Position numbers and translations under genes: made by a program
Notes under the pieces: model-generated
The model's database searches: none
Told to the model about the DNA's origin: nothing
The model's input: only the letters and a program-made list of their open reading frames with translations
Assembly: GCF_000739995.1 (NCBI RefSeq)
Contig: NZ_BBJX01000006.1
Span: 185,090 to 249,089 of the forward strand
Direction of reading: 5' to 3'
Source: Comamonas granuli NBRC 101663
GTDB lineage: Bacteria; Pseudomonadota; Gammaproteobacteria; Burkholderiales; Burkholderiaceae_C
Length of the DNA stretch: 64,000 bases
Shown here: one piece after another, positions 6,719 through 15,993 of the stretch
How the letters are laid out: each line of letters opens with the position of its first letter
How positions within the stretch are numbered: position 1 is the stretch's first letter

Positions 6719-8164
6719 ATGACCACCGCCCCCGAATGGATCGCCCGCAGTGTCTCGCGCCTGCGCGGTTCCCGTGCCGTTGACGGCGCGCCGCCCGCCG
6801 CCCCGGCGGCCAAGCCCGAGGAGGTGCGCAGCACGCACGAGCGCCTGCAGGCCACGCTCAAGCGCGGCACCGAGGCGCTCGCCCCGCGCGCGCTGCGCCG
6901 CCTGCTGGCCGATCTGCAGGGCGTGGTCGATGCGCGCGTGAGCGACGTGGAGGCTGGCGCGCGCGCCCAGGACATTGCCCGCTGGTACGCCCAGGCCGGG
7001 CCGGCCGAGCGGCACGACATGTGGCTGCTGATGAGCGAGCAGTTCGCCCCCGATGCCGCCCGCTTTGCCGCTGCGCGCCAGCGCTACGAGGCCGCCGCGG
7101 GCACGCCGCAAGAGGGCCAGGCCGAGATCCACCTGCGCCGCGCGCTGGTGTCGCCGCGCAAGCGCCTGCTCCAGCGCTTTGCCGTGTTTGCCGGGGGCAT
7201 GCGCTTCCTGGTCGATCTGCGCGCCGAGCTGCTGGCCGCCCTCAAGGCCGACCCGCGCCTGCTCGCGCTCGACGCCGAGCTCGAGCAGTTGTTCTCCACC
7301 TGGTTCGACGTGGCCTTCCTGGAACTGCGCCGCCTCTCCTGGGACTCGCCCGCCTCGCTGCTGGAGAAGCTCATCCAGTACGAGGCCGTGCACGACATCC
7401 GCAGCTGGGCCGACCTGAAGAACCGCCTGGACAGCGACCGGCGCTGCTATGGCTTCTTCCATCCCAGCCTGCCGAACGAGCCCCTGATCTTCGTGGAGGT
7501 GGCGCTGCTCGACCGCCTGTCCGCCAGCATCACGCCGCTGCTGGACGAAACCGCCGCGCCCGTGGACATCCAGCGCGCCACCACTGCCGTCTTCTATTCC
7601 ATCAGCAGCACGCAGACGGGCCTGCGCGGCGTGAGCTTCGGCGATTCGCTCATCAAGCACGTGGTGGAGACGCTCAAGCAGGAGTTTCCGCGCCTGCGCC
7701 AGTTCGCCACGCTCTCGCCCCTCCCGGGCCTGCGCGCCTGGCTGGGCAAGAACGCGGGCGCGCTGCTCGAAGGCCTGGACGAGCGCCAGCGCGCCGAACT
7801 GGGCCGCGCCCTGGGCCAGGAGCCGCCCAAGGCCACGCAGTTGCTGGCCGCCTTCGACAAGGCCCAGGCGCTGGACGAGCGCGCGCCCGTGCGCCAGATG
7901 CTGCTGCGCTGCGCTGCGCACTACCTGGTGCACGCGCTGCAGGACGGCAAGCCCGTGGACCCGGTGGCGCGCTTTCACCTGGGCAATGGCGCGCGCGTGG
8001 AGCGGATCAACTGGGCGGCCGATCCGTCGGCCAAGGGGCACAAGCAGTCCTACGGACTGATGGTGAATTATTTGTACGATCTCAAGCGCATCGACAAGCA
8101 CCGCAGCATGCTGGCGGCCGGCCAGGTGGCGGCAGCGCGCGAGATCGAGGGCCTGTGCCGCTGA
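6719..8164 (+). CDS. Malonyl-CoA decarboxylase
   Basis: A 481-residue enzyme that converts malonyl-CoA to acetyl-CoA and CO2. The N-terminal helical domain runs to about residue 190. The acetyltransferase-like C-terminal domain has WFDVAFLELRRLSWDSPA, YGFFHPSLPNEPLIFVEVAL, FYSISSTQTGLRGVSFGDSL (equivalent to the human segment carrying the catalytic serine) and FHLGNGARVERINW. Length matches bacterial MatA/MLYCD proteins. It begins a plus-strand operon with a crotonase and malonyl-CoA synthetase, which together make a malonate-use pathway. The ribosome binding site is weak. The divergent TetR operator at 6618-6632 may regulate it. Confidence 0.92.
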   Translation: MTTAPEWIARSVSRLRGSRAVDGAPPAAPAAKPEEVRSTHERLQATLKRGTEALAPRALRRLLADLQGVVDARVSDVEAGARAQDIARWYAQAGPAERHDMWLLMSEQFAPDAARFAAARQRYEAAAGTPQEGQAEIHLRRALVSPRKRLLQRFAVFAGGMRFLVDLRAELLAALKADPRLLALDAELEQLFSTWFDVAFLELRRLSWDSPASLLEKLIQYEAVHDIRSWADLKNRLDSDRRCYGFFHPSLPNEPLIFVEVALLDRLSASITPLLDETAAPVDIQRATTAVFYSISSTQTGLRGVSFGDSLIKHVVETLKQEFPRLRQFATLSPLPGLRAWLGKNAGALLEGLDERQRAELGRALGQEPPKATQLLAAFDKAQALDERAPVRQMLLRCAAHYLVHALQDGKPVDPVARFHLGNGARVERINWAADPSAKGHKQSYGLMVNYLYDLKRIDKHRSMLAAGQVAAAREIEGLCR

Positions 8165-8205
8165 CGCGGCGGCCCGGCAGCAACGGCCAAGGGGGAATCC
8201 AGGAC

Positions 8206-9024
8206 ATGACAGCAGAAGTGGTGGCGGCGCCAGCCGCCGCAGAAGCCGGCGCAGCCGGCGTGGTGGTGGTGACCTTGCGCCACACCGGGCGGCTCAACGC
8301 CATGTCGCGCGCCATGTGGCGCCAGTTGCGCTCTGTTTTCGAGAGCATTCAGCGCAATCCTGAAGCGCGCTGCGTGCTCATTGAAGGCGAGGGCGGTGCG
8401 TTCTGCGCGGGCGGCGACATCTCGGAATACCCGGCCTTCCGTTTCGATGCGGCGCAGTTGCGCGACTTCCATGAGAACGACGTCTGGGGCGGCCTCTCGG
8501 CCATGCTGGCCTGCGACGTGCCCATCGTTGCGCGCATCGACGGTGCCTGCATGGGCGCGGGCGTGGAGATCGCCAGTTGCTGCGACATCCGCATCGCCGC
8601 CACCGGCGCGCGCTTTGGCGCGCCCATCGCGCGCCTGGGCTTCCCCATGGCGCCGCGCGAGGCACAGCTCGTGGCGGGCGCCGTGGGTGAGCTGACCGCG
8701 CGCCAGATGCTGCTCGAAGCCGCCACCTTCGCCGCGCCCGACATGCTGGCGCGCGGCTTTCTGAGCCGCGTGGTGCCCGACGAACGCCTGGACGCCGAGG
8801 CCCTGGGGACCGCCCAGCGCGTGGCCGCCCTGGCGCCGCAGGCGGCGCGCCTGAACAAGCAGACACTTCGGGCATTGAAAGTGCCTCCAGCCCTTGATGT
8901 ACAAGCGCAAGCAGCTATCGAAAGCATAGTACATGGCGCCACGGACCCCTACGCCTACGCCGACAGCGCCGAGCACCGCGAGGGCATCAACGCCTTCCTC
9001 GCCAAACGTCCCCCCGCCTTCTGA
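8206..9024 (+). CDS. Enoyl-CoA hydratase/isomerase family protein
   Basis: A 272-residue crotonase-fold protein. The oxyanion-hole motif AFCAGGDISEY is at about residues 64-74, and the second conserved block is DGACMGAGVEIASCCDIRIA. The start is the ATG at 8206, downstream of GGGGGAA. It sits 41 bases after malonyl-CoA decarboxylase and 7 bases before malonyl-CoA synthetase, so it belongs to the malonate operon; its reaction there is not evident. One idea is handling of methylmalonyl- or enoyl-CoA side products. The C-terminal part at about residues 225-242 (VPPALDVQAQAAIESIV) is encoded by a copy of the dispersed repeat, an insertion that kept the frame open. Confidence 0.85.
   Translation: MTAEVVAAPAAAEAGAAGVVVVTLRHTGRLNAMSRAMWRQLRSVFESIQRNPEARCVLIEGEGGAFCAGGDISEYPAFRFDAAQLRDFHENDVWGGLSAMLACDVPIVARIDGACMGAGVEIASCCDIRIAATGARFGAPIARLGFPMAPREAQLVAGAVGELTARQMLLEAATFAAPDMLARGFLSRVVPDERLDAEALGTAQRVAALAPQAARLNKQTLRALKVPPALDVQAQAAIESIVHGATDPYAYADSAEHREGINAFLAKRPPAF
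8877..8930. repeat. Dispersed repeat, copy 2 (inside crotonase)
   Basis: GCCTCCAGC, then CAAGCGCAAGCAGCTATC and GAAAGCATAG, the reverse-complement orientation of the repeat at 55605-55668. It is read through in frame by the crotonase. Confidence 0.7.
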
Positions 9025-9031
9025 ACTTGCC

Positions 9032-10597
9032 ATGACCGCCAACCCCCGCAACGACAGCCTGTTCGCCGCCCTGCGCGCGGCCTTCCCCGCCGACCTGGAC
9101 GCCACCGCCATCGAAACCACGGCGCCCGATGGCACGCCGCTGTACTACACCTGGCGCGACATCGACCGCGCCAGCAGCCGCATCGCCAACCTGCTGGCCT
9201 CGCTCGGCTTGCCGGGCGGCAGCCGCGTGGCGGTGCAGGTGGAAAAATCGGTCGAGGCCCTGCTGCTGTACCTGGCCACGCTGCGCGCGGGCTATGTCTT
9301 TTTGCCGCTCAACACGGCCTACCAGAGCGCCGAGATCGAATACTTCATCGGCAACGCCGAACCTGCGGTGGTGGTGTGCACGCCGGGCAACTTTGGCTGG
9401 GTGTCGAAGATCGCCTTCACGGCGGGCACGCGCCATGTCTTCACGCTGGGCGAGAGCCGCGACGGCAGCCTGCTGGAGCGCGCCGTGCACCATGCCGACA
9501 CGCACGAGGTGGCGCGCAAGGGCGCGGACGATGTGGCCGCCATTCTCTACACCAGCGGCACCACGGGCCGCAGCAAGGGGGCGATGCTCACGCACGGCAA
9601 CCTGCTGTCCAACGCGGTGGTGCTCAATGACTACTGGGGCTGGCGCCAGGGCGACGTGCTGATCCACGCGCTGCCCATCTTCCATGTGCACGGGCTGTTC
9701 GTGGCCATCCACGCGGCGCTGCTGGGCGGCAGCAAGATGATCTGGCTGGCGAAGTTCGACCCCCAGGCCGTGATCGCCGCGCTGCCGCGCGCCACGGTGT
9801 TCATGGGCGTGCCCACGCTGTACGTGCGCATGCTGGGCGAGGGTGCGCTCACGCGCGATGCGGCCCGCCACATGCGCCTGTTCATCTCGGGTTCGGCACC
9901 GCTGCTCATCGAGACCTTCCGCGACTGGCAGGAGCGCACGGGCCACACCATCCTGGAGCGCTACGGCATGAGCGAGACCATCATGCTCACCTCCAACCCC
10001 TATGCGGCGGATGCGCGCCATGGCGGCCAGGACGAGCGCCGTGGCGGCACCGTGGGCTTCCCGCTGCCCGGCGTGGGCCTGCGCGTGGTGGGGGACGACG
10101 GCAAAGTCTTGCCCGTGGGCGAGACCGGCCACATCCAGGTGCGCGGCGCCAATGTGTTCCAGGGCTACTGGCGCATGCCCGAGAAGACGGCCGAGGAGTT
10201 CACGCAGGACGGCTGGTTCAAGACCGGCGACGTGGGCGTGGTGGACGAGCGCGGCTACGTGCGCATCGTCGGCCGCAGCAAGGACCTGATCATCAGCGGC
10301 GGCTACAACGTCTATCCGGCCGAGGTCGAGGCCACCATCAACGAGCTGCCCGGCGTGGCCGAGAGCGCGCTGGTGGGTGTGCCGCACCCTGATTTTGGCG
10401 AGGTGGGCGTGGCGGTGCTCATCGCCAAACCGGGCGCCGTGCTGCAGCCCGAGGCCATCGTGGCCGCGCTGAAAGCGCGGCTGGCCAATTTCAAGATTCC
10501 CAAGAAGTGTTTCGTGGTGCCGGAGCTGCCGCGCAACGCCATGGGCAAGGTGCAGAAGAACCTGCTGCGCGCGCAGTACCAGGGCCTGTTCGCCTGA
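9032..10597 (+). CDS. matB: Malonyl-CoA synthetase (AMP-binding ligase)
   Basis: A 521-residue acyl-adenylate-forming ligase; MatB proteins are about 500-510 residues. It joins malonate (or methylmalonate) to CoA using ATP. The P-loop-like motif ILYTSGTTGRSKGAM is at about 169-183, followed by LPIFHVHGLFVA, ERYGMSETIML, TGDVGVVDERGYVRIVGRSK and the C-terminal catalytic lysine region NAMGKVQKN. HVHGLF and ERYGMSET are characteristic of MatB among AMP ligases. Together with the decarboxylase it would turn malonate into acetyl-CoA. No malonate transporter lies next to it. The downstream convergent gap holds a repeat copy. Confidence 0.88.
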   Translation: MTANPRNDSLFAALRAAFPADLDATAIETTAPDGTPLYYTWRDIDRASSRIANLLASLGLPGGSRVAVQVEKSVEALLLYLATLRAGYVFLPLNTAYQSAEIEYFIGNAEPAVVVCTPGNFGWVSKIAFTAGTRHVFTLGESRDGSLLERAVHHADTHEVARKGADDVAAILYTSGTTGRSKGAMLTHGNLLSNAVVLNDYWGWRQGDVLIHALPIFHVHGLFVAIHAALLGGSKMIWLAKFDPQAVIAALPRATVFMGVPTLYVRMLGEGALTRDAARHMRLFISGSAPLLIETFRDWQERTGHTILERYGMSETIMLTSNPYAADARHGGQDERRGGTVGFPLPGVGLRVVGDDGKVLPVGETGHIQVRGANVFQGYWRMPEKTAEEFTQDGWFKTGDVGVVDERGYVRIVGRSKDLIISGGYNVYPAEVEATINELPGVAESALVGVPHPDFGEVGVAVLIAKPGAVLQPEAIVAALKARLANFKIPKKCFVVPELPRNAMGKVQKNLLRAQYQGLFA

Positions 10598-10640
10598 CAG
10601 CGCGCCGCCGCCGCCGGCGCGGTCCAGACGGTTCTTCAGG

Positions 10641-10708
10641 TTTGAATGCTATATTTTTTATAGCTGCCAGCGCTTGCTGATAGGGCGCTGGAGCCATTTT
10701 TATCTGAA
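10641..10708. repeat. Dispersed repeat, copy 3 (between convergent matB and uspA)
   Basis: A near-complete intergenic copy: an AATGCTAT word, TTTTTTATAGCTGCCAGCGC, then GGGCGCTGGAGCC and a T-rich tail. It forms an imperfect stem and lies between two convergent genes. Its end supplies the uspA stop codon, and it may serve as a two-way terminator. Confidence 0.75.
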
Positions 10709-11143
10709 AACCAGCACCGGGATGTGCGAGTGCGTGAGCACATGCTGCGTCTCGCTGCCCAGCAGCAGGCGCTTGATGCCCTTGCGCCCGTGCGAGGCCA
10801 TGACGATCATGTCGCACTTGTGCTTCTTGGCGGCGGCGATCACGGCCTCGGCGATCAGGTCGGACTTGGCGACCACGGCCTTGACGCTCACGTCCTGCTT
10901 CAGCCCCAGCTCCTTGACCGCATCGACTTCGGCCTGGGCAGCGTCGGTCCACTGCTTTTCGATGCGGCGGATGTCGCTGGCGTCCACCGGCATCCCGCCC
11001 TCGAAGTAGCTGCGCGGATAGCGCGGCACGACCTTGAGCGCCACCACGCTGGCGCCGCATTGGGTGGCCAGGGCCAAGCCGTTCTTCACCGCCTTGTTGG
11101 AGAGCGCGGAACCGTCGGTGGCGATCAGGATGCGTTGGTACAT
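10700..11143 (-). CDS. Universal stress protein UspA family
   Basis: A 147-residue Usp domain. The N-terminal strand MYQRILIATDGSALSNKAV binds nucleotide. The C-terminal ATP-binding motif reads ASHGRKGIKRLLLGS; the first glycine of the G-2x-G-9x-G(S/T) pattern is alanine. The start chosen is the ATG at 11143 with AAGGAAA upstream, rather than an in-frame ATG further out. An FNR-type box at 11196-11209 lies upstream, and a -10-like TTTAAT (minus strand, 11173-11168) is placed so that the box would sit near -41.5. Induction under low oxygen is therefore expected. The divergent neighbour is ccoI. Confidence 0.9.
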   Translation of the reverse strand: MYQRILIATDGSALSNKAVKNGLALATQCGASVVALKVVPRYPRSYFEGGMPVDASDIRRIEKQWTDAAQAEVDAVKELGLKQDVSVKAVVAKSDLIAEAVIAAAKKHKCDMIVMASHGRKGIKRLLLGSETQHVLTHSHIPVLVFR

Positions 11144-11195
11144 GGCAGTTTCCTTGCTGAAAAGCTTGATTAAAGTAAAAACAAGCTGTTTTGAG

Positions 11196-11209
11196 TTGAC
11201 GATGGTCAA
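11196..11209. promoter_or_regulatory. FNR/Anr box between uspA and ccoI
   Basis: TTGAC-GATG-GTCAA matches the FNR/Anr consensus TTGAT-N4-ATCAA with symmetric changes. It lies in the divergent region. By distance it best fits activation of uspA; its effect on ccoI is less clear. Confidence 0.75.
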
Positions 11210-11243
11210 ATAATCGGGAATTCAAAATAGGTAAGCTTGCGCG

Positions 11244-13655
11244 ATGTCAAAGAAATCCGTTGCGGCACCGGATAGGGCCACGGATGGTCCGCAGGCCGTC
11301 ACGCCGACCGAGGCGGTCGACGAGACCCTGCTCGACGATCCCCAGGAATGGCCCTCGTTCGGTCGTGCCTGCGCCCCGGCGGATGGCGGGGGTGCGCCTG
11401 CAGGCGCCTGGGAGTCGCATGTCGTCATCCAGGGCATGCACTGCGCCGCCTGCGCGCTCACCGTCGAGGAGGCGCTGCGCAGCGTCCCCGGCGTGCGCAG
11501 CGCCGAGGTCAGCGCCGCCAGCCAGCGCGCCCGCGTGGTCTGGCAGCCCGGGCAGACCCTGCCCTCGCACTGGATGGCAGCACTGCGTCGCGCGGGCTAC
11601 CGCGCCTTGCCGGCGCTCGATGCCCATGCCCGCGGCGCGCGCCAGCGCGAGAACCGCCAGGCCCTGTGGCGCTGGCTGGTGGCCGGCTTTTGCATGATGC
11701 AGGTCATGATGTACGCATGGCCCGCCTACGTGGCCGACCCGGGCGACCTGTCCATGGAAATGGAGCGCCTGCTGCGCTGGGCCTCCTGGGTCATCAGCCT
11801 GCCGGTGGTGTTCTTTGCCTGCGGTCCATTCTTCTCCAATGCGCTGCGCGACATCCGCCAGCGCAGCGTCAGCATGGACCTGCCCGTGGCCCTGGGCATG
11901 GCCATCACCTTTGCCGTGAGCACGGCCGGCACCTTCGAGCCCGAGGGCGTGTTCGGCCGCGAGGTCTATTTCGACTCGCTCACCATGTTCGTCTTCTTCC
12001 TGCTCACCGGCCGCTGGCTGGAGCTGCGCCTGCGCGACCGCACCGCCGGGGCGCTGGAGGCCGTGCTCAACCGCCTGCCCGACAGCGTGCTGCGCCGCCA
12101 GGCCGATGGCGCCTTCGAGCGCGTGGCGGTGCGCCGCCTGCAGCCCGGCGATGTGGTGCGCGTGCTGCCGGGCGAGGCCTTTGCGGCCGATGGCCAGGTG
12201 CTCGAAGGCCACACCCTGGCGGACGAGGCCCTGCTCACCGGCGAATCCACCCCCGTGCGGCGCGGCCCTGGCACCCGCGTGGTGGCGGGCAGCTACAACC
12301 TGCAGGCGCCCGTGCTCGTGCAGGTGCAGGGTGTGGGCCAGGACACGCGCTTCGCCCAGATCGTCGCCCTCATGGAGAGCGCGGCCACGCAAAAGCCCCG
12401 CCTGGCCCAGCTCGCCGACCGCATCGCGCGGCCCTTCCTCGTGCTCGTGCTGCTGGCCGCGCTGCTCGCCGCTGCCTGGTGGTGGCCCACCGATCCGGCG
12501 CATGCCCTCATGGTGGCCGTGGCCGTGCTCGTCGTGACCTGCCCCTGTGCGCTGTCGCTGGCCACGCCGGTGGCCATGCTCTCTGCCGCGGGTGCGCTGG
12601 CGCGCAGCGGCGTGCTGGTGCGCAACCTGCAGGCGCTCGAATCGCTCTCGCAGGTCGATACCGTGGTGTTCGACAAGACCGGCACCCTCACGCGCGACGG
12701 CATGGCCGTGCAGGCCCTGCAACCCGCGGCTGCGGGGCAGGAGCGCCAGGTGCTGGGCATGGCTGCGGCGCTGGCCCAGCATTCGCTGCACCCGGCCTCG
12801 CGCGCCATCCTGCGCCTGGCCCAGGAGCAGGGCGTGCAGGGCGAGTGGGTCGCGCAGGACGTGCAGGAAGAGCCGGGGCGCGGCCTGCGTGCCCAGGTGT
12901 GGCAGGCCGACGGCACGGGCCCCGCCTGGACCCTGCGCCTGGGCTCCGCGCGCCACGCCGGGCTGGATGCAGGCGCCGCGCCGGCGGATGGGCCGCAGGT
13001 GTTTCTGGCTGCGACCGATGGGCAGGGCACGGCGCGCGAGCTGGCGCGCTTCGCCCTGGCGGAGGACGTGCGTGCGCAAACCCCGCAGGCGGTGGCGGCC
13101 CTGCGCAGCGCCGGGCTTGATGTGCATCTGCTGTCGGGCGACCGCAGCGCAGCCGTGCAGCGCCTGGCCGGGCAGGCCGGCATTGCCCACTGGCAGGGCG
13201 ACTGCTCCCCGGACGACAAGCTGCGCGCCCTGCGCGCCCTGCAGGCGCAGGGGCGCCGCGTGGCCATGGTGGGCGACGGGCTCAACGACGGCCCGGTGCT
13301 GGCGGCGGCCCATGCCTCCTTCGCCTTCGGGCGCTCCGTGCCCCTGGCGCAGGCGCGCGCCGACTTCGTCGTGCCCGGCGAAGACCTCGGCCAGGTGGTG
13401 CGCGCAATAGCCCTCGCCCGGCAGGCACTAAAGGTTGTGCGACAGAATTTATGGTGGGCTGCCGCGTACAACGCGGCTTGCGTTCCGCTGGCCATTGCGG
13501 GTTACATGCCTGCCTGGCTGGCCGGACTGGGAATGGCGCTGAGTTCGCTGCTGGTGATCCTCAACGCCGCGCGCCTGTCGGTCACCCCGCAGGGCGCCGC
13601 CGCTCTGCTGCCGGCGTCGGTACGCATCCTGCACAGCCCCGCCATATCGGCCTGA
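11244..13655 (+). CDS. ccoI: Cu+-exporting P-type ATPase for cbb3 oxidase assembly
   Basis: An 803-residue P1B ATPase of the CcoI/FixI (CopA2) type, needed to deliver copper for cytochrome cbb3 assembly. An N-terminal heavy-metal domain has GMHCAAC with cysteines at 67 and 70. The transmembrane copper motif TCPCALS has C433-P-C435. The phosphorylation motif DKTGT has D477. LTGES lies in the actuator domain and GDGLNDGPVL in the hinge. It is immediately upstream of ccoS and ccoNOQP, which separates it from general copper-resistance CopA. A His- and Cys-poor leader of about 55 residues precedes the metal domain. FNR control is plausible from the box at 11196. Confidence 0.92.
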   Translation: MSKKSVAAPDRATDGPQAVTPTEAVDETLLDDPQEWPSFGRACAPADGGGAPAGAWESHVVIQGMHCAACALTVEEALRSVPGVRSAEVSAASQRARVVWQPGQTLPSHWMAALRRAGYRALPALDAHARGARQRENRQALWRWLVAGFCMMQVMMYAWPAYVADPGDLSMEMERLLRWASWVISLPVVFFACGPFFSNALRDIRQRSVSMDLPVALGMAITFAVSTAGTFEPEGVFGREVYFDSLTMFVFFLLTGRWLELRLRDRTAGALEAVLNRLPDSVLRRQADGAFERVAVRRLQPGDVVRVLPGEAFAADGQVLEGHTLADEALLTGESTPVRRGPGTRVVAGSYNLQAPVLVQVQGVGQDTRFAQIVALMESAATQKPRLAQLADRIARPFLVLVLLAALLAAAWWWPTDPAHALMVAVAVLVVTCPCALSLATPVAMLSAAGALARSGVLVRNLQALESLSQVDTVVFDKTGTLTRDGMAVQALQPAAAGQERQVLGMAAALAQHSLHPASRAILRLAQEQGVQGEWVAQDVQEEPGRGLRAQVWQADGTGPAWTLRLGSARHAGLDAGAAPADGPQVFLAATDGQGTARELARFALAEDVRAQTPQAVAALRSAGLDVHLLSGDRSAAVQRLAGQAGIAHWQGDCSPDDKLRALRALQAQGRRVAMVGDGLNDGPVLAAAHASFAFGRSVPLAQARADFVVPGEDLGQVVRAIALARQALKVVRQNLWWAAAYNAACVPLAIAGYMPAWLAGLGMALSSLLVILNAARLSVTPQGAAALLPASVRILHSPAISA

Positions 13656-13684
13656 AGCGCGCAACCATACAAGGACATGGCTGA

Positions 13685-13822
13685 ATGGACATCCTGTATC
13701 TCTTGATTCCGCTGTCGGTGGCCCTGGTGCTGCTGATCCTGCTCGGCCTCTGGTGGGCCGTGCATGGGGGACAGTTCGAGAATGTCGAGCAGGAGGGAGA
13801 GCGCATTCTTCGCGACGGTTGA
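13685..13822 (+). CDS. ccoS: cbb3 oxidase maturation protein CcoS
   Basis: A 45-residue single-span membrane protein: MDILYLLIPLSVALVLLIL begins the membrane segment (about residues 3-25), followed by the family's GLWWAVHGGQFEN motif and an acidic tail. CcoS is required to insert cofactors into cbb3 oxidase. It starts 29 bases after ccoI in the same transcript. The last four bases of the gene overlap the FNR box that drives ccoN, so this box lies partly inside coding sequence. Confidence 0.9.
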   Translation: MDILYLLIPLSVALVLLILLGLWWAVHGGQFENVEQEGERILRDG

Positions 13823-13861
13823 CCGAGGTCAAAAAAGCACTACTAATAATAAGGTTATTAT
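13819..13861 (+). promoter_or_regulatory. FNR/Anr box and -10 of the ccoNOQP promoter
   Basis: TTGAC-CGAG-GTCAA at 13819-13832, with a -10-like TATTAT at 13856-13861. If transcription starts near 13868, the box is centred about 42 bases upstream, the classical position for class II FNR activation. A ribosome binding site AAGAGG precedes ccoN. Confidence 0.85.
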
Positions 13862-13886
13862 TTCCGGGCATTTCAAGAGGTAAGCG

Positions 13887-15329
13887 ATGGATTCCATAGC
13901 AAAAACAAACGCTGCGCACTACAACGACACGGTCGTGCGGCAGTTTTCGATCATGGCCGTAGTCTGGGGGGTGGTGGGCATGCTCGTGGGCGTGTTCATT
14001 GCCGCGCAGCTTGCCTGGCCGGAACTCAACTTCGGCATCCCCTGGCTCAGCTACGGGCGCCTGCGGCCGCTGCACACCAATGCGGTGATCTTCGCCTTCG
14101 GCGGCAGCGCGCTCATCGGCACGAGCTACTACGTGGTGCAGCGCACCTGCCAGGTGCGCCTGTTCGGCGGTCCGCTGGTGGGCTTCACCTTCTGGGGTTG
14201 GCAGTTGGTCATCGTGGCCGCGGCCATTTCCCTGCCGCTGGGCTTCACCACGGGCAAGGAATACGCTGAGCTCGAGTGGCCCATCGACATCCTGATCACC
14301 CTGGTCTGGGTGGCCTATGCCATCGTGTTCTTCGGCACCATCGGTGTGCGCAAGGTCAAGCACATCTATGTCGCCAACTGGTTCTATGGCGGCTTCATTC
14401 TGGCCATCGCGCTGCTGCACGTGGTCAACAGCGCCGAGGTTCCCGCGGGCTGGATGAAGAGCTACTCGGCCTACGCCGGCGTGCAGGATGCCATGGTGCA
14501 GTGGTGGTACGGCCACAATGCCGTGGGCTTCTTCCTGACCGCAGGCTTCCTGGGCATGATGTACTACTTCATCCCCAAGCAGGCCGGCCGCCCGGTGTAC
14601 AGCTACCGCCTGTCCATCGTGCACTTCTGGGCGCTGATCTTCACCTACATGTGGGCCGGCCCGCACCACCTGCACTACACGGCGCTGCCCGACTGGACGC
14701 AGTCCGTGGGCATGGTGTTCTCCCTGGTGCTGCTCGCCCCGAGCTGGGGCGGCATGATCAACGGCATGATGACGCTCTCGGGCGCCTGGCACAAGCTGCG
14801 CGATGACCCCATCCTGCGCTTCCTGATCGTGTCGCTGTCGTTCTACGGCATGTCCACGTTCGAAGGTCCGATGATGTCTATCAAGACCGTCAACGCGCTG
14901 TCGCACTACACCGACTGGACCGTGGGCCACGTGCACTCCGGCGCCCTGGGCTGGGTGGGTCTGATTACCATGGGTTCGCTGTACTACCTGGTGCCGCGCC
15001 TGTTCGGCCGCGAAAAAATGCATTCCATCAAGGCCATCGAGCTGCACTTCTGGCTGGCCACCATCGGCATCGTGCTCTACATCGCCGCCATGTGGATTGC
15101 CGGCGTCATGCAGGGCCTGATGTGGCGCGCCGTCAACGCCGATGGCACGCTGACCTACACCTTCGTCGAGAGCGTCAAGGCGACCTATCCCTTCTACGTG
15201 ATCCGCGTGCTGGGTGGCCTGCTGTATCTGACCGGCATGATCATCATGGCCTGGAACGTCTGGATGACGGCGATTTCCGGCCGCTCGGTCAAGGTGGCCA
15301 TCCCCGCCGTCAAGCCTTCCCACGCCTGA
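13887..15329 (+). CDS. ccoN: Cytochrome c oxidase cbb3-type subunit I
   Basis: A 480-residue catalytic subunit of the high-affinity cbb3 terminal oxidase, with about twelve membrane spans. Histidine ligand regions are visible: [14 protein letters not shown] (low-spin haem), [11 protein letters not shown] with the active-site histidine, [14 protein letters not shown] (CuB ligands), and [14 protein letters not shown] (haem b and b3 ligands). Length and motifs are normal for betaproteobacterial CcoN. It heads ccoNOQP behind an FNR box and carries out oxygen reduction and proton pumping at low oxygen. Confidence 0.95.
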   Translation: MDSIAKTNAAHYNDTVVRQFSIMAVVWGVVGMLVGVFIAAQLAWPELNFGIPWLSYGRLRPLHTNAVIFAFGGSALIGTSYYVVQRTCQVRLFGGPLVGFTFWGWQLVIVAAAISLPLGFTTGKEYAELEWPIDILITLVWVAYAIVFFGTIGVRKVKHIYVANWFYGGFILAIALLHVVNSAEVPAGWMKSYSAYAGVQDAMVQWWYGHNAVGFFLTAGFLGMMYYFIPKQAGRPVYSYRLSIVHFWALIFTYMWAGPHHLHYTALPDWTQSVGMVFSLVLLAPSWGGMINGMMTLSGAWHKLRDDPILRFLIVSLSFYGMSTFEGPMMSIKTVNALSHYTDWTVGHVHSGALGWVGLITMGSLYYLVPRLFGREKMHSIKAIELHFWLATIGIVLYIAAMWIAGVMQGLMWRAVNADGTLTYTFVESVKATYPFYVIRVLGGLLYLTGMIIMAWNVWMTAISGRSVKVAIPAVKPSHA

Positions 15330-15347
15330 GATAGCGAGGAAACATTC

Positions 15348-15977
15348 ATGTCACAGAATACCCGCGAAGCAACCGGCTTCAGCCACGAGAAGATCGAGAC
15401 CAACAACTTCCTGATGATCGTCCTCATCGTCCTGGTGGTGGCGGTCGGCGGTCTGGTCGAGATCGTGCCCTTGTTCTTCCAGCGTTCGACGACCGAGCCG
15501 GTCAAGGGCGTGGAGCCTTACGCTGCGTTGCCGTTGATGGGGCGCGACATCTACCTGCGCGAAGGCTGCTACAACTGCCACTCGCAGATGATCCGTCCCT
15601 TCCGCGCCGAGACGCTGCGCTATGGCCATTACTCCGTCGCCGGCGAGTTCGTCTATGACCACCCCTTCCAGTGGGGCAGCAAGCGTACCGGTCCGGACCT
15701 GCACCGCGTGGGCGGCAAGTACAGCGACGAGTGGCACCGCATCCACCTCAACAACCCGCGTGACGTGGTGCCCGAGTCCAACATGCCTGCCTACCCCTGG
15801 CTGGAGAAAAACCAGGTCGATGCCTCGGCCGTCGCTCCGCGCATGAAGGCGCTGCGCACCGTGGGCGTGCCCTACACCGACGAGCAAATCGCCGCCGCCG
15901 CTGGCGAAGTCAAGGGCAAGACCGAAATGGAGGCACTCATCGCCTACCTGCAGGTGATGGGCCGCGCCCTCAAGTAA
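15348..15977 (+). CDS. ccoO: Cytochrome c oxidase cbb3-type subunit II
   Basis: A 209-residue membrane-anchored monohaem cytochrome c. One N-terminal membrane span (about residues 22-42) is followed by the haem c motif [11 protein letters not shown] at about 69-79 and a periplasmic domain. MPAYPWL holds the expected methionine ligand. AGGAA precedes the ATG. It follows ccoN by 18 bases and passes electrons from CcoP to CcoN. Confidence 0.95.
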   Translation: MSQNTREATGFSHEKIETNNFLMIVLIVLVVAVGGLVEIVPLFFQRSTTEPVKGVEPYAALPLMGRDIYLREGCYNCHSQMIRPFRAETLRYGHYSVAGEFVYDHPFQWGSKRTGPDLHRVGGKYSDEWHRIHLNNPRDVVPESNMPAYPWLEKNQVDASAVAPRMKALRTVGVPYTDEQIAAAAGEVKGKTEMEALIAYLQVMGRALK

Positions 15978-15993
15978 GACTCGGGAGGCCATC

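Noticed and set aside
13420..13455. Possible further repeat copy near the end of ccoI
   Set aside because: Only short word matches; it does not follow the order of the consensus.
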